Source: Sorghum bicolor
Lineage: Eukaryota; Streptophyta; Magnoliopsida; Poales; Poaceae
Length of the DNA stretch: 64,000 nucleotides
Direction of reading: 5' to 3'
Assembly: GCF_000003195.3 (NCBI RefSeq)
Contig: NC_012874.2
Location: 57,964,600 to 58,028,599 of the forward strand
The translations under genes and the position numbers were made by a program. Of the stretch, positions 1 through 11,339 are shown piece after piece. Positions within the stretch are counted from its first letter, which is position 1. The number at the start of each line of letters is the position of its first letter. Under the pieces are notes generated by a model. The model saw only the letters and a list, made by a program, of their open reading frames with translations, searched no databases and had not been told where the DNA came from.

Positions 1-1252
1 ATTTACCATCAACTAATCATAGAAAAGGATCCAAATGCAACCAACACCTAGACTTAGGGTTTTATCTGACAGAATTCCATGAGTTCTGGTGTTTGTCTAT
101 TTCTGCAGGGGGTTATCAGGAAATACGGAAGAAAGGCCCACACGTCGGGATTACATAGAGATATTAACGTGCCGCGCAATTATCTTACATCTGGAAGACT
201 CCAGAAGCCACGGGAAGGAAGCGGAGGCCGAACGGAGCCAGGCACTGGGCGCCCGCCCAGTTGACCTGGGCGCCCGCCCTCACATAGAGTCCAATCAGGA
301 CTCTCTTTCGGGATATTGCTCCACCGACCTAAAGGATCAAGGATAACCGTTCAATCAATGTCGGTTTGATCCAACGGCCCAGATTCAGTGAAGGGACTAT
401 AAAACCAGACCCCCTAGCCCCTGGAGATCATACCTCTTCTACAGAATCAAAGCTAGGGTTTCAATTCTTCATCCAAGTAGAGAGGATCCCTCTAGTTCTT
501 CTAGTTCTACCTCTAGTTCATCTAGATCTAGTTCTAGTTCTTCTAGTTCTAGTTCTAGTTCCTCTAGTTCTAGTTCTAGTTAGTTCTAGTTGTAATCTAG
601 AAAATAGGGAGAGAGAAGAGGAGAGCGAAGGAGGAGCCGGATCTGTCGGATCTTCCTCAACATTGTACTTTTGCAGCAACTGGTTCGTTCTTCATCGTTC
701 TCCGGGTTCTTCAATTCATAATTCCTGAGTTCTTTAATTACTTTTATTTACATTCAAGTTATTTATTGGATTCCCGCTTGCATCAAGTGCTCTAATCTTT
801 GAAACATTAGAGTAGTAATTAATAGATTAGACGTGGTGTTTAGTCTTGCAATTACCTGGAATTGCACCCAATCCTGCGGATTGTTGTGGTAGCCTTAGGG
901 TAGTGACAGCCCTAATGGTCGACGTATTCCACCTCGTTCGGATCGGTGTTTGTAGGACCGTAGTCAGACCTTCCTAGCCCTCTTCTCATCTCTTTCTGTG
1001 GTTAGTGCTCTGATGTCCCGAAATAGATAATCTTGAAGTAATTCTTGATTCTTAGATCAATTAGAGAACTCAGGAAACTTCCTCTCTTCCCACCAAAAAT
1101 AATTATATAGTTATCCTTGGGCGATCTTGATTCTTAATTAGTACACTCACGTTCTCTGTGGAAAATCGATACTCTGGAATACTCCCGGGTGAAAGCTACA
1201 TCGGTATCCGTACGCTTGCGGATTTTTCTGTTTACGTTTAAAATACCCAACA
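1..1252 (+). repeat. 5' LTR of the gypsy-type element (start truncated)
   Basis: Matches 6223-7477 with only scattered substitutions, so the insertion is fairly young. It holds a pair of GC palindromes (GGGCGCCCGCCC, 245-280), a TATA-like ACTATAAAACC at about 397, and a TCTAGT-rich microsatellite at 490-590, just downstream of the probable start of transcription. It ends CCCAACA at 1252. Confidence 0.9.
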
Positions 1253-1259
1253 AGCTTTC

Positions 1260-1277
1260 TGGCACCGTTGCCGGGGC
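1260..1277 (+). other. Primer binding site (tRNA-Asp type)
   Basis: TGGCACCGTTGCCGGGGC lies seven bases after the LTR end. It is complementary, with about one mismatch, to the 3' end of plant tRNA-Asp, the primer commonly reported for Athila/Tat-type gypsy elements. Confidence 0.75.
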
Positions 1278-3010
1278 ACGGTAGCTGTGCTAGTTTCGAA
1301 CCAAGTCGTCCGTGTATCCTTTTTCTTTTCCTTTTTTACCACACTCACCTTATCATTTTCACCATACCACATGGATTTCACTCTAAGCATTAATGAGCAT
1401 GGAATTTATTTCATAGCCACTTCATTTACTCCATGCTCATATGCAACATCTTCCCAATCCATTGGTTTTTCCAACATCACCACATTCGAGATCTCCAACC
1501 CCCTCATCCTTTCTATTTATAAAAACTTTAAAAGGGCAGTTGTCGATGTATATGTCTATATTAAATATTGTAGATCTCGTCGAGTTGATCTTGATAAAGG
1601 TCAGCGTTGGAGGGGAGACCACTTCGCCAACATAAATTGATGGTTTCCCAAGGACAAGCTTAGTGTCCTAAAATAAGCACTGATCAGATCATAACATGAG
1701 CTTTTAATTATTTGCAACATTACCTGGTGTTTTGAGCATATAAGTATAGTTGTAAAAAATATTCCTTCGGGTATTCTTGTCACTAACCTTTCCAGGATTG
1801 GCGCAAGAAGACCGGATGAATGACAAGCACAAGGTATGTCCAACCAATCATCATACAACATTGAACTAAACTCATCCAAACTTGAATTTTGTAGAATTCA
1901 AGCTTGGGGGAGTACTTTACATAAAAACATCCTTTGCCATGTTGCTAAGTTGGTTGTCCCTACCTTTGAGACATGCTCAAGTACTAATCACACTACTTCA
2001 TCTCCACTTGAGTAGAACTCTATAAATGCTCTCATGCTACCTTTATTTGGTTTAGTATATGTCTAGGTTTGGAGTAGTTTCATTTATCTCTTAATTAAGC
2101 ATGGTGCTTAGTTTAGGAATGATGATCTTATTTCCAAGGTATTTTTAAATTAAGCATGATGCTTAGGTTAAAATGCCCTCCTAAATCAAATTAGACATGG
2201 TGTCTAGGTTGATTTTTGAGCTGATAGTATGCTATAGTAGATATTGGATATTTTGTTGGACTAACCCCTGCAGGAAAACTTTCAATATCGACCTGGGAAG
2301 TCCTGAGATAAACTCACATTGGAGACAAAGAGAGAGACACATAAAGTTTAACAATTTACACAAGGAAGACATAGCTCACAAGAGATGATCCATGGAGGGT
2401 GCCACAAACACGATGCACAACCGCTAAGAAAGGAAAGCTTCCACAAGGTGATACCGTACCATCACTCTTCAAGTAAGGTAACATCTTAAGGTACTTGACT
2501 ATCACTTTTATAAGCTTCTCCTTGGTTCTGGCATTCACATGAACAAAAGAGACAAACATGTATGATTTACAACTCTAGATTAACCAACCTAATCGATTCA
2601 ATATGTTTAGTCCTTCCACCTTTGTGATCCAACACTCCTAATCATATAAGCTAAAATGTTGCACACTCAATCTTTGGAAGATATATAAAAACAACATAAA
2701 TATAGATAGATTATCTTTCCATTAGGTTGAGTGATCTGATCTGACAAATGTTTTAAATGCTACACTCATGATCTTATTATCCATCAACTTTGTCTTGCTC
2801 ACTATGCTTAAGGTTAGAGAGAACAAATACACTTTTGGTTCTATTGGTGTTTTCCACCAACAGGGCCCATGCACTTGATCTCTGCCTTGTCTCTATGAGC
2901 AGGTACACTTCGAGCAAAATATGAAGGAGTTTTATAACTCCCAGACTCCACCAAGTGAAGAACCTAGATCTACGAGCACAAACACACTGGAGATATTGGA
3001 CACTCAGGCA
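1278..3010 (+). other. Leader/internal region of the gypsy element, no clear gene
   Basis: No convincing protein is visible. There is a second polypurine-like string AAGCTTGGGGGAGTA at 1900-1914. Three near-palindromic copies of a motif of the form AAGCATGRTGCTTAG or TAGACATGGTGTCTAG lie at 2097, 2152 and 2192. Short ORFs (1287-1640, 2197-2388) look accidental. Confidence 0.6.
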
Positions 3011-3047
3011 ATCACTGCCCTGAGATGCTTGAGGACGTAACTACTGG

Positions 3048-3830
3048 AGTAACCCCATTGTGGAAGTAATTACTGACCTTCTGCCAGTCAAGAGAGGCGA
3101 TCCAGGATGCCCCGTCATCCCGATCTCCATCGGCATGGTGGACTTCCCACAAGCACTCTGCGACTTTGGCTCCAGCGTCAACATTATGCCCAGGAACCTC
3201 TACGTCCGAGTTGGGAGGCCATTCCTGAACACCTCGAGAGCTGTCATCTACGCTAGTGCTGCCAAGATCAGTTTCTACATCAAGGGGAGGAAGGAGACGT
3301 TTTCCTTTGAGAACAAGACTACACAAATCTCAGAGCAATCCCGACATGAACCAAGGAAGAGGACCAACAGGAGGAACAGGAACAAGCAAATGTAGACCGA
3401 GTCAGCTAAGATGGTCACTGTAGTTCAAGGAGGTCAAGATCGTCGACTTAAGTCACCGTTCCTGACCAAAAAGGACGACCCAAGTATGCCAAGCATCCAG
3501 TGCTCCATTAATGGATACAACTTCCAGAAGATGCTTTGCGACACCGGGTCAGGCGTCAACATAATGGCCGCAGTCACCTATCAGCTTCTATTCGGAACCA
3601 TGCCCCTAAAACCGACATACATTCAACTCCAGATGGTAGATCAGACATTCTGAAAGGTTGAAGGTTATTGACATGGGAGAAGACGAGTATGATCTACCCA
3701 TCATCCTTGGGAGACCGTTCCTCAGCACCGTTAAAGCAATCATCTACATTGGAACTAGAGAAGTCCACATGCACTTCACCTCTGACAAGGTACACCCTAT
3801 TTTACTAACCCTAACCATATAGTTGAAGAC
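3048..3830 (+). pseudogene. Damaged, duplicated retropepsin (aspartic protease) region
   Basis: Two partial copies of a gypsy-type protease domain lie in tandem. The first (about 3060-3395) has LCDFGSSVNIM, where the catalytic D-T/S-G is preserved only as D-F-G, and jumps straight to the flap-side motif VGRPFLNTSRAVIYA, so its middle is deleted. The second (about 3411-3830) has LCDTGSGVNIM with an intact DTG and, after a stop at 3651-3653 and a frame change, LPIILGRPFL. Each copy is followed by a similar basic tail (RRNRNK and RRRRNRNQKR). No polymerase follows. The block is probably the end of a gag-protease ORF that was internally duplicated and then decayed; it makes no working enzyme. Confidence 0.7.
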
Positions 3831-6184
3831 TCTAAGCAGGTCAGGACAAAAAGAAGACGACGCAACCGCAACCAGAAAAGACAAATCATCAAGGACGGAT
3901 GGGTAGACTACAAAGGGGAAGTAGTACAGTCTGAAGACATACAACTTGAACAGAACTGTCCTGAGGAGACCGTAGCACCGAGTCAGGTGTGGAGAGAAAA
4001 GATAGTTATACACGAAGAGCAGGCGCCGCCGGAACCACCGACTACGCCATCCAGCAAATCCCAGGACAACTGAGAAAATGGAGAGTCCCGTTCGGAGGAC
4101 TTAAAAACACCGAACGCCTTGCCAAGAGATAAACTTGGTAGTTATTCTTTTCCTTTCAATTATTTAAAATAGTTTGCTTAGTTAATCAGGTTCATATCAT
4201 CTAGAAAAGAAAATAAAAATGTTAAAATAGTAAGCTCCATGTAAGTATGATCATGGCATAAAACTCATAAGTATATTCACTGTGGTGGCGTAAAAATAAA
4301 TATATATTCCTGTCCTATAAAAATGAAAATATAAATAAGATTGTGATCCTACTAAAGAGAGTAACATTTATTGAGGAGGCTCAACATGATAAAGGCTAGA
4401 TATTTATGCTAACACTTAACTAGTTCCACAAAGCTTTGTTGTCTATTTTGAGCTCCATTGAATTCAACGATCAAAGAAGACTAGCAGACGGAGGACATCC
4501 TAATCGCTATCAGGGTGCTGCCGACATTCAAATACACCTCCACCACCTGCTAGCTACATCACAAGGAATTACATCAAAATCCAGTTTGGGGGAGAGCACT
4601 CCCATTTATCTAGCTAAGTGTTTCTACTCGCGTTTATATTTTACTCAAATAATAAAAAGATGCATAATCATAAAAACCCAAATAAAGATTTTGTGCTTAT
4701 ATATATTTTGCTTAGTTTGCTAAATAAATAAATAAATAAAGTTTGCTATGAACCCTCATGATAAGCTCTCATATAGAAATGATGAATAGTTGCTCTGCCA
4801 TGACTAGTTCTCAAAATTGAAATCTCTCTCAAGATTAGGCATGACTGTTATTAATTAAGATTTGCTCTAAACCTGAACTTGTGGGAAGAGTACTTGATCT
4901 AAAGTCTAAGTTGTTAACGGATATGATATGGGAAGGTTGAGCTGCTGTTTATCTGTTCCTAGAGATGCTAGAATTCCAGAGAATTTGATCTTTGAAAATC
5001 TTTAAAATGTTGCATGATGAGTTCCTCTATGATGAGAGTTTAAATTCCTACCACAACCATATATACATGCTTGCTAGACTTTGAGCCACATATTTACTTT
5101 TTACTACTTATGAGCATTGAGTGTGGTCAAGCTATGTAGACCCTTAGGAGCTTGTCATGTGGTTAAAATCAAGATTCATGTGCACGTTCACTCACACATG
5201 CTGCTTCTACTCCGGAAGTACGCATCCACATATATCCACTCATTTACATCTCCAGAACCACCCAAAAATATTCTACTCCTAATCCGGGAGAGAATAGCCA
5301 AAAACATTTCTATTTTCCCCTGTGAAATAAATGCTCAAGTTATCTTGGTTACTACCACTTGCTACATTAGTTCAAGAGATGAGTGCTCTAAAAAAAGAGA
5401 GAAAAAAAAGAAAGAATACGAGGAAATAAAAAGGGGCAAGTGCCCGGAACCTCGAAAGAAAAGAAAAAGTGAGACGAGAGGTAAAAATGGACAAGTGTCC
5501 GACAGTAGAATTAGGGGTACAAGATGCCCACCTGAGAGAAAAGAAAAGAAAATATAGAGCATTTCATTCTCCCCAAAAGTTTCAAAAGAGCAAGGAAGGT
5601 ATTTATCCCCTCAAAAGAGCACAAATAGAATTAGACGTTCACCATTGTTATCACCATCATCACCATACACCATTCATTCGCCACACATGCACATCTTGAT
5701 TTGACTTATTGACTTGTTCTTCTGGATCCATGGTTTGACTATGCAATAAATGTCTTGTAAGTATGTATTAGCTGTCTCCCACCTATGAGCTCCAGATATC
5801 AAAACTTTATTAGAGTAGGGTGAGAGAGAAGGCATATACCATTACTGCCTTGGTAAGGATCTAGAAATACCACAAAAGAGAGATCTGAGAGAGTCATACA
5901 AGGAATCTCTGAGTTTTATTTGAAAATCTGCAAAAACTCCAGAGCTATAGTTAATCGAAGAACAAGAGACATGGCGCTTGACTAGACCGTTCTATCTTTT
6001 AACTACTCAAGACAGAAGTGACGGTTACAAGTCCCATGGTGGAAGGTAAAATGAGTAAATTTAAATCTTAAAAGTTTACCCTAACCCAGAGATGAGATCT
6101 TGTTTGGACGCATGTGTACCTTTAAGGCATGAAACCACTGCAGAAACTCTTGAGTTCATCTTTGCTCAGGGACGAGCAAAGGTT
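3831..6184 (+). other. Non-coding internal region of the gypsy element
   Basis: AT-rich with short ORFs only. The basic tail of the protease block ends near 4070. A purine-rich tract at 5385-5480 (AAAAAGAGAG type) accounts for the Lys/Glu-rich ORF at 5117-5557. Another G-run GTTTGGGGGAGAGC occurs at about 4584. 5698-6199 is homologous to 7478-7947 of the older element next door. Confidence 0.6.
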
Positions 6185-6199
6185 AAGCTTGGGGGAGCT
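6185..6199 (+). other. Polypurine tract
   Basis: AAGCTTGGGGGAGCT lies directly before the TGTTGACGG start of the 3' LTR, where second-strand priming takes place. The older neighbour has the same string (AAGCTTGAGGGAGTT, 7933-7947) before its LTR. Confidence 0.8.
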
Positions 6200-7477
6200 T
6201 GTTGACGGTCCTTAATGCTCACATTTAACCATCAACTAATCATAGAAAAGGATCCAAATGCAACCAACACCTAGACTTAGGGTTTTATCTGACAGAATTC
6301 CACGAGTTTTGGTGTTTGTCTATTTCTGCAGGGGGTTATCAGGAAAAACGGAAGAAAGGCCCACACGTCGGGATTACATAGAGATATTAACGTGTCGTGC
6401 AATTATCTTACATCTGGAAGACTCCAGAAGCCACGGGAAGGAAGCGGAGGCCGAACTGAGCCACGCACTGGGCGCCCGCCCAGTTGACCTAGGCGCCCGC
6501 CCTCACATAGAGTCCAATCAGGACTCTCTTTCGGGATATTGCTCCATCGACCTAAAGGATCAAGGATAACCGTTCAATCAATGTCGGTTTGATCCAACGG
6601 CCCAGATTCACTTGAAGAGACTATAAAACCAGACCCCATGGCCCCTGGAGATCATACCTCTTCTACAGAATCAAAGCTAGGGTTTCAATTCTTCATCCAA
6701 GTAGAGAGGATCCCTCTAGTTCTTCTAGTTCTACCTCTAGTTCATCTAGATCTAGTTCTAGTTCATCTAGTTCTAGTTCTAGTTCCTCTAGTTCTAGTTC
6801 TAGTTAGTTCTAGTTGTAATCTAGAAAATAGGGAGAGAGAAGAGGAGAGCGAAGGAGGAGCCGGATCTGTCGGATCTTCCTCAACATTGTACTTTTGCAG
6901 CAACTGGTTCCTTCTTCATCATTCTCCAGGTTCTTCAATTCATAATTCCTGAGTTCTTTCATTACTTTTATTTACATTCAAGTTATTTATTGGATTCTCG
7001 CTTGCATCAAGTGCTCTAATCTTTGAAACATTAGAGTAGTAATTAATAGATTAGACGTGGTGTTTAGTCTTGCAATTACCTGGAATTGCACCCAATCCTG
7101 CGGATTGTTGTGGTGCCTTAGGGTAGTGACAGCCCTAATGGTCGACGTATTCCACCTCGTTCGGATCGGTGTTTGTAGGACCGTAGTCAGACCTTCCTAG
7201 CCCCCTTCTCATCTCTTTCTGTGCTTAGTGCTCTGATGTCCCGAAATAGATAATCTTGAAGTAATTCTTGATTCTTAGATCAATTAGAGAACTCTCAGGA
7301 AACTTCCTCTCTTCCCACCAAAAATAATTATATAGTTATCCTTGGGCGATCTTGATTCTTAATTAGTACACTCACGTTCTCTGTGGAAAATCGATACTCT
7401 AGAATACTCCCGGGTGAAAGCTACATCGGTATCCGTGCGCTTGTGGATTTTTCTGTTTGCGTTTAAAATACCCAACA
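6200..7477 (+). repeat. 3' LTR of the gypsy-type element
   Basis: 1278 bp, TG...CA ends. It carries the same modules as the 5' LTR: GC palindromes at 6466-6505, ACTATAAAACC near 6622, and the TCTAGT microsatellite near 6716-6810. Small differences from the 5' copy include a CTC insertion before CAGGAAACTT and base changes in the palindrome (CCTAGGCGCC). Confidence 0.92.
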
Positions 7478-9444
7478 TTGACTTGATTCTCTGGATCCAT
7501 GGTTTGACTATGCAATAAATGTTTTGTAAGTATGTATACTTTATCTCCCACCTATGTGCTGTAGATATCAAAAGCTTTATTAGAGTAGGATGAGAGAGAA
7601 GGCAATGTCACTATGCCTTATACCACAAATACCACATATTTTTGAGAGAAGGCATATACCATCACTGCCTTCGTAAGGATCCAGAAATACCACCAAAGAG
7701 AGATCTGAGAGAATCATACAAGGAATCTCTGAGTTTTATTTGAAAATCTGCAAAAACTCCAGAGCTATAGCTTATCAAGAATAAGAGATATGACGCTTGA
7801 CTAGACCGTTCTATCTTTTAACTGCTCAAGACAGAAGTGACGGTTACAAGTCCCATGGTGAAAGGTAAAAGGCATTACAACAACTTCTGATCCATCACTA
7901 AGATTATCCTTGCTCAGGGACGAGCAAGAGGTAAGCTTGAGGGAGTTTGTTGATGGTCCTTAAGTATCAAATATAATCAACAAATAAACAAAGAAAAGGA
8001 TCCAAATGCAACCGACAACCAGACTTAGGGTTTTATCTGATAGAATTCCACGAGTTTTAGTGTTTGTCTATTTCTGTAGGGGGTTATCGGGAAATATGAA
8101 AGAAAGGCCCACACGTTGGGTTTACATAGAGATAATAACGTGCTGCGCAATTATCTAACATCTAGAAGAGTCCAGAAGCCACGGGAACGAACGGGAGGCC
8201 AATCGGGCCCGAGGGCAGGGCGCCCGCCCTCCCCCCTTGGGCGCCCGCCCTGGTCTAAGGACCAAGCAGAACCAACTTCGCGGATTATGCTCCACCGACC
8301 TAAAGGATCAAGGAAAACCGTGCGATTAATGTCGGTTTGATCCGACGGCCCAAATTCATCTGAGGGGCCTATATAAGCAAGGCCTCTCCACCCTAGGAGG
8401 GAGGAGAAATCATTATCAGAGGAAGCCATCAAAGTTAGGGTTTAGGAATTTCTCTCCCACAGAGAATTAGAATTAGCTACTCCTAGTTCCTTCAAGTTCT
8501 ATAGGATTGATTAGATAGAATTAGAGAAGTAGAGCCTAGCGCTCTGGATTCGGATCTTCATCAATAAAGATTGGTTTTATTTCATATCTTTGTCTACTAC
8601 TTTATTCTAATTGCATTATGTCTCTATTTATTATGTTCTTAGTTTGCTCTAGTTCTATATTTGATATAGTTATGATTGATAATGAGTTTATGTATAAGTT
8701 TGCAAAGCGCTTAGCTCTTGACACGTGGGAGTTAAGTGGTAGATCACATGTAGGTGTGGTGCTTAGATGTTATTTACCTGCAAATGTATCCTATTGACCG
8801 GGTCGTGTGGTAGTTCGCGATGGTGACAGCTTCATTGATTCTTATATAGTCCACCCTCCGTTGATAGGACAGGCAGAATTTGTATTGCGGAGTAAATCTT
8901 GTGATGTTCTGATTTACTTTAGCAATGTTCCTTATACATGAATGAAGAGTCTTTTATGCTATATATGATCTTGTAGATAACTAGAGTAGATTGTGACTTA
9001 GTAGGTAGTAGATAACTCAGAATCCATTCTCTAGCTAATCCGACGTCACCTTACATAAATGAGGAGTAGTCTATTTTCTAATCGCTGTGTTATTTACCCA
9101 TGAGCTTATATTTCATTATCATTATTATTATGGCTTACCCCCTGCCAAAGCAAGTGACTGTGTGACGAGTTTCTCATTAGTAATCATGTTCTTGCAAGTT
9201 TATCTCTAGTCTATGCCTTGATAGATTTCACCCACCTCCACCATTCTCTTAAGCAAAATATAAATAACTATACCCGGAATACTTTTCCTGGTGAAATGCT
9301 ACAATGAGGTATTTTACTTGTGCACTTGCGGATAGAATAGATTATATTCTAGAGAGCCTTTACATTCATAAACACCTTTGTACACTCTGGCACCATGCTG
9401 GGGATGACAACCTAGTATCCAAGTGGTGTTAGTAAGTGTCAACA
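7478..9444 (+). mobile_element. 3' portion of an older, related gypsy-type element
   Basis: 7478-7947 is a diverged copy of internal sequence 5698-6199, including the purine tract, and is followed by a diverged LTR (7948-9444). The younger element therefore sits inside the internal region of this older relative, whose 5' half would lie before the window. Its right border abuts CACTA transposase coding sequence. Confidence 0.78.
7948..9444 (+). repeat. LTR of the older gypsy-type element
   Basis: Begins TGTTGATGG and ends GTCAACA, about 1497 bp. It shares the GC palindrome pair (about 8214-8253), a TATA box (CCTATATAAG near 8368) and the core GTGGTGCTTAG motif near 8757 with the younger LTR. 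The 3' boundary is chosen because coding homology to TNP2 resumes right after it; a shorter LTR ending near 9375 is possible, since a primer-site-like TGGCACC follows there. Confidence 0.65.
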
Positions 9445-11317
9445 AACCATTCGTCCTTGTTGCGGACGTCAGTCAGGTGTTTTATGTGAAAGACATGTCT
9501 ACGAAACCAAAGAGAGGAAAAAATGATGACCACTCGATCGTCAATGAGATAAAGCACCATATTGTCCATTTTGGGAAAAGAAACGTTGTCGAAATTGAGG
9601 ATAAGTCAGACATGTGTTTACGGGAAATAAGACCCAGTTCTATATAGTCAAAAGCCCATCAACAGTCCTCGATTGAAGGAAGATAAGCATCACATGAACA
9701 TATTTATCACTAATAAAGTTCCACTTGTACTCTTAGCTTGCTCAATGCAGGGAAGAAGGAAATGAGCCCTATGGGCCCCATAACCTAGGTCGACCGACCA
9801 AGGTTTGGGCCCACCAGGGGCTCCCCTCCATGGCATGAGCCATGGCATACTCCAAGGAGTCAATCCCAACCCTTGGATCCAAGTGTGCTTGCCCTCAACG
9901 GTTCAAACACTTAGCACATGGATCCTTGGGCATACATGGAAGCAAGCAAGTGTGCAACTAGACTCAATTTTGGACAACACTTCACATGACAAGTGGGGAC
10001 ACTACCAAGAGGCCAGAGGTGGGCCAGGGGCCCAAAGGTCAGTCGGCCGACTGACCAATGGGGTGATGCCACCTGGCCCAACCTCCCACTGACTTAAGGA
10101 TCTTCCAGAAGGTTAGTGGGACCCACTGTTAGCCAAAGGGTAGGTCGGCCGACCGACATGTGGGCCCCAGCTTGAGTCGGTTCACTCCCAGCGACATCCC
10201 CATGATGAACATGTGATGGAAATTCTCAACCATTGATCATATGGCGGTTCCAAGGTTGGTTTGATCCAAGGGTGGAGAAGAGGGAGCACGCGGATCGCTG
10301 ACGTGGCAATGGAGGAGCCCCTACTCCATCTCCCCCTATAAATACCCCCTTAGAGAGCCTAGTTAATCATGATGTATCTTAGGAAGAGCTACTCTTAGCT
10401 AGTATGAGAATAGAGGGAAGAGAGTGAGGAGTTCCCCGAGGAGGAGTCCCGGCTTGTCGGGAGTCTTCTTCCAGGAGCGCCTCAGTGGATGCTTGTCTTC
10501 TAGTAAGTCTTCCTTCTAGTTGCCTTTCATCTAAGTACTTCTAGTATTTAGTTTCTATCTTAGTTTATTTTAAGTATACAACCGGCCTATCTAGCACATT
10601 GCTTTGCCTTGTGTGAAGTGCTCGAAACCTTAGCTGGGTCTAGAGTAGTAGAATTAGGGTAGATGTGGTGTCTAGACTAAGTCTGCACTTGTGGACTTCT
10701 TATCGCACCTGAAGAACGCCAGCAGCAAAGCGTGAGAGGCCTCTGCTGGACATTAGGAGTTCTCTTCAGTGTTTTGTTAGGCAAGTTGCAAATAATAGTT
10801 GGCCTGCATGGTAGCTGCCTAGGGAAGTGTTTCGCCACACCCTTTTCACCTATCGGCCACAGTAGGAAGGGAGTTAACTCTCAAGTATACTTAGGATAGC
10901 TTAACCAGAAGTCAAATACTAGAAATACCTCTCTACCCAATCCTAAGCCCTTTGATCATCATCCGACGACTCAATTGGTCTAGTTATTCCACTTCTCATT
11001 CCCCGTGGAAAATACAATACCTGGAATACTCCGGGTGAAGTGCTACATTGACCACCGTCCGCTTGCGGTAAAACTGTTTGCCACTTCTGGTGTCACACAA
11101 GCATTTCTAATGCTGTGCCAAGGACTGACAATCCTAGGTAGTGACGCTAATATGAGTCAACAACATGTCACGCGATTATGAAAGGGATTACCGAATTCCG
11201 CCCTTCATAGTCAATAAAAACCCAAGCATTTTGTTAAACAATGAGGATACTCCATGGTTACGGCAGGATCATAACCAAGGGTCATATGTCAAGAAGTTCA
11301 CTGTTGTGCCCGCTTAA
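9445..11317 (+). pseudogene. C-terminal remnant of CACTA transposase TNP2, split by a solo LTR
   Basis: 9445-9614 reads KPFVLVADVSQVFYVKDM... through EDKSDM, the conserved tail that follows the DUF4216-type region of grass CACTA transposases. 11163-11317 continues with RDYERDY and NNEDTPWLR to a stop codon at 11315-11317. If the LTR 9615-11162 and one copy of the 5-bp target duplication are ignored, the reading frame runs on without a break across the junction. Everything N-terminal, including the DDE catalytic core, is missing from the window because of the gypsy insertion on the left. No function remains. Recognition rests on memory of the family. Confidence 0.78.
9615..11162 (+). mobile_element. 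Solo LTR (gypsy-type) inside CACTA TNP2
   Basis: TGTTTACGG...GTCAACA, 1548 bp, flanked by the exact 5-bp repeat ACATG (9610-9614 and 11163-11167). The target duplication falls inside TNP2 coding sequence. It contains palindromes based on GGTCGGCCGACC (9787-10160), a TATA box CCTATAAATACC near 10334, a GTGGTGTCTAG core near 10670, and the ending GGAATACTCC...CTTGCGG shared with the other LTRs here. No internal region or second LTR remains, so it arose by LTR-LTR recombination. Confidence 0.88.
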
Positions 11318-11339
11318 TGTAAAGTCATGTTTAATAGTA

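Larger units (their letters stand above)
1..7477 (+). mobile_element. Ty3/gypsy-type LTR retrotransposon, non-autonomous, 5' end cut by window
   Basis: Two near-identical long direct repeats (1-1252 and 6200-7477) flank about 4.95 kb. The right copy begins TGTTGACGG and ends CCCAACA. A tRNA-like primer site follows the left copy and a purine tract precedes the right one, so orientation is +. The only recognisable coding is a damaged retropepsin block near 3050-3830; I see no reverse transcriptase, RNase H or integrase, so it must have moved with enzymes supplied in trans. The 3' signature (GACGAGCAAAGGTTAAGCTTGGGGGAG region) and primer-site type suggest the Tat/Retand/Athila side of gypsy; that assignment is inference. 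About 24 bases of the left LTR lie outside the window, so its target duplication cannot be checked. Confidence 0.88.

Noticed and set aside
366..728. 120-codon frame in the first LTR, repeated at 6638-6952
   Set aside because: It is a translation of the TCTAGT microsatellite and LTR leader; composition is Leu/Val-repetitive and there is no coding motif.
5117..5557. 146-codon Lys/Glu-rich protein
   Set aside because: Derived from a purine-rich tract inside the gypsy element's non-coding interior.
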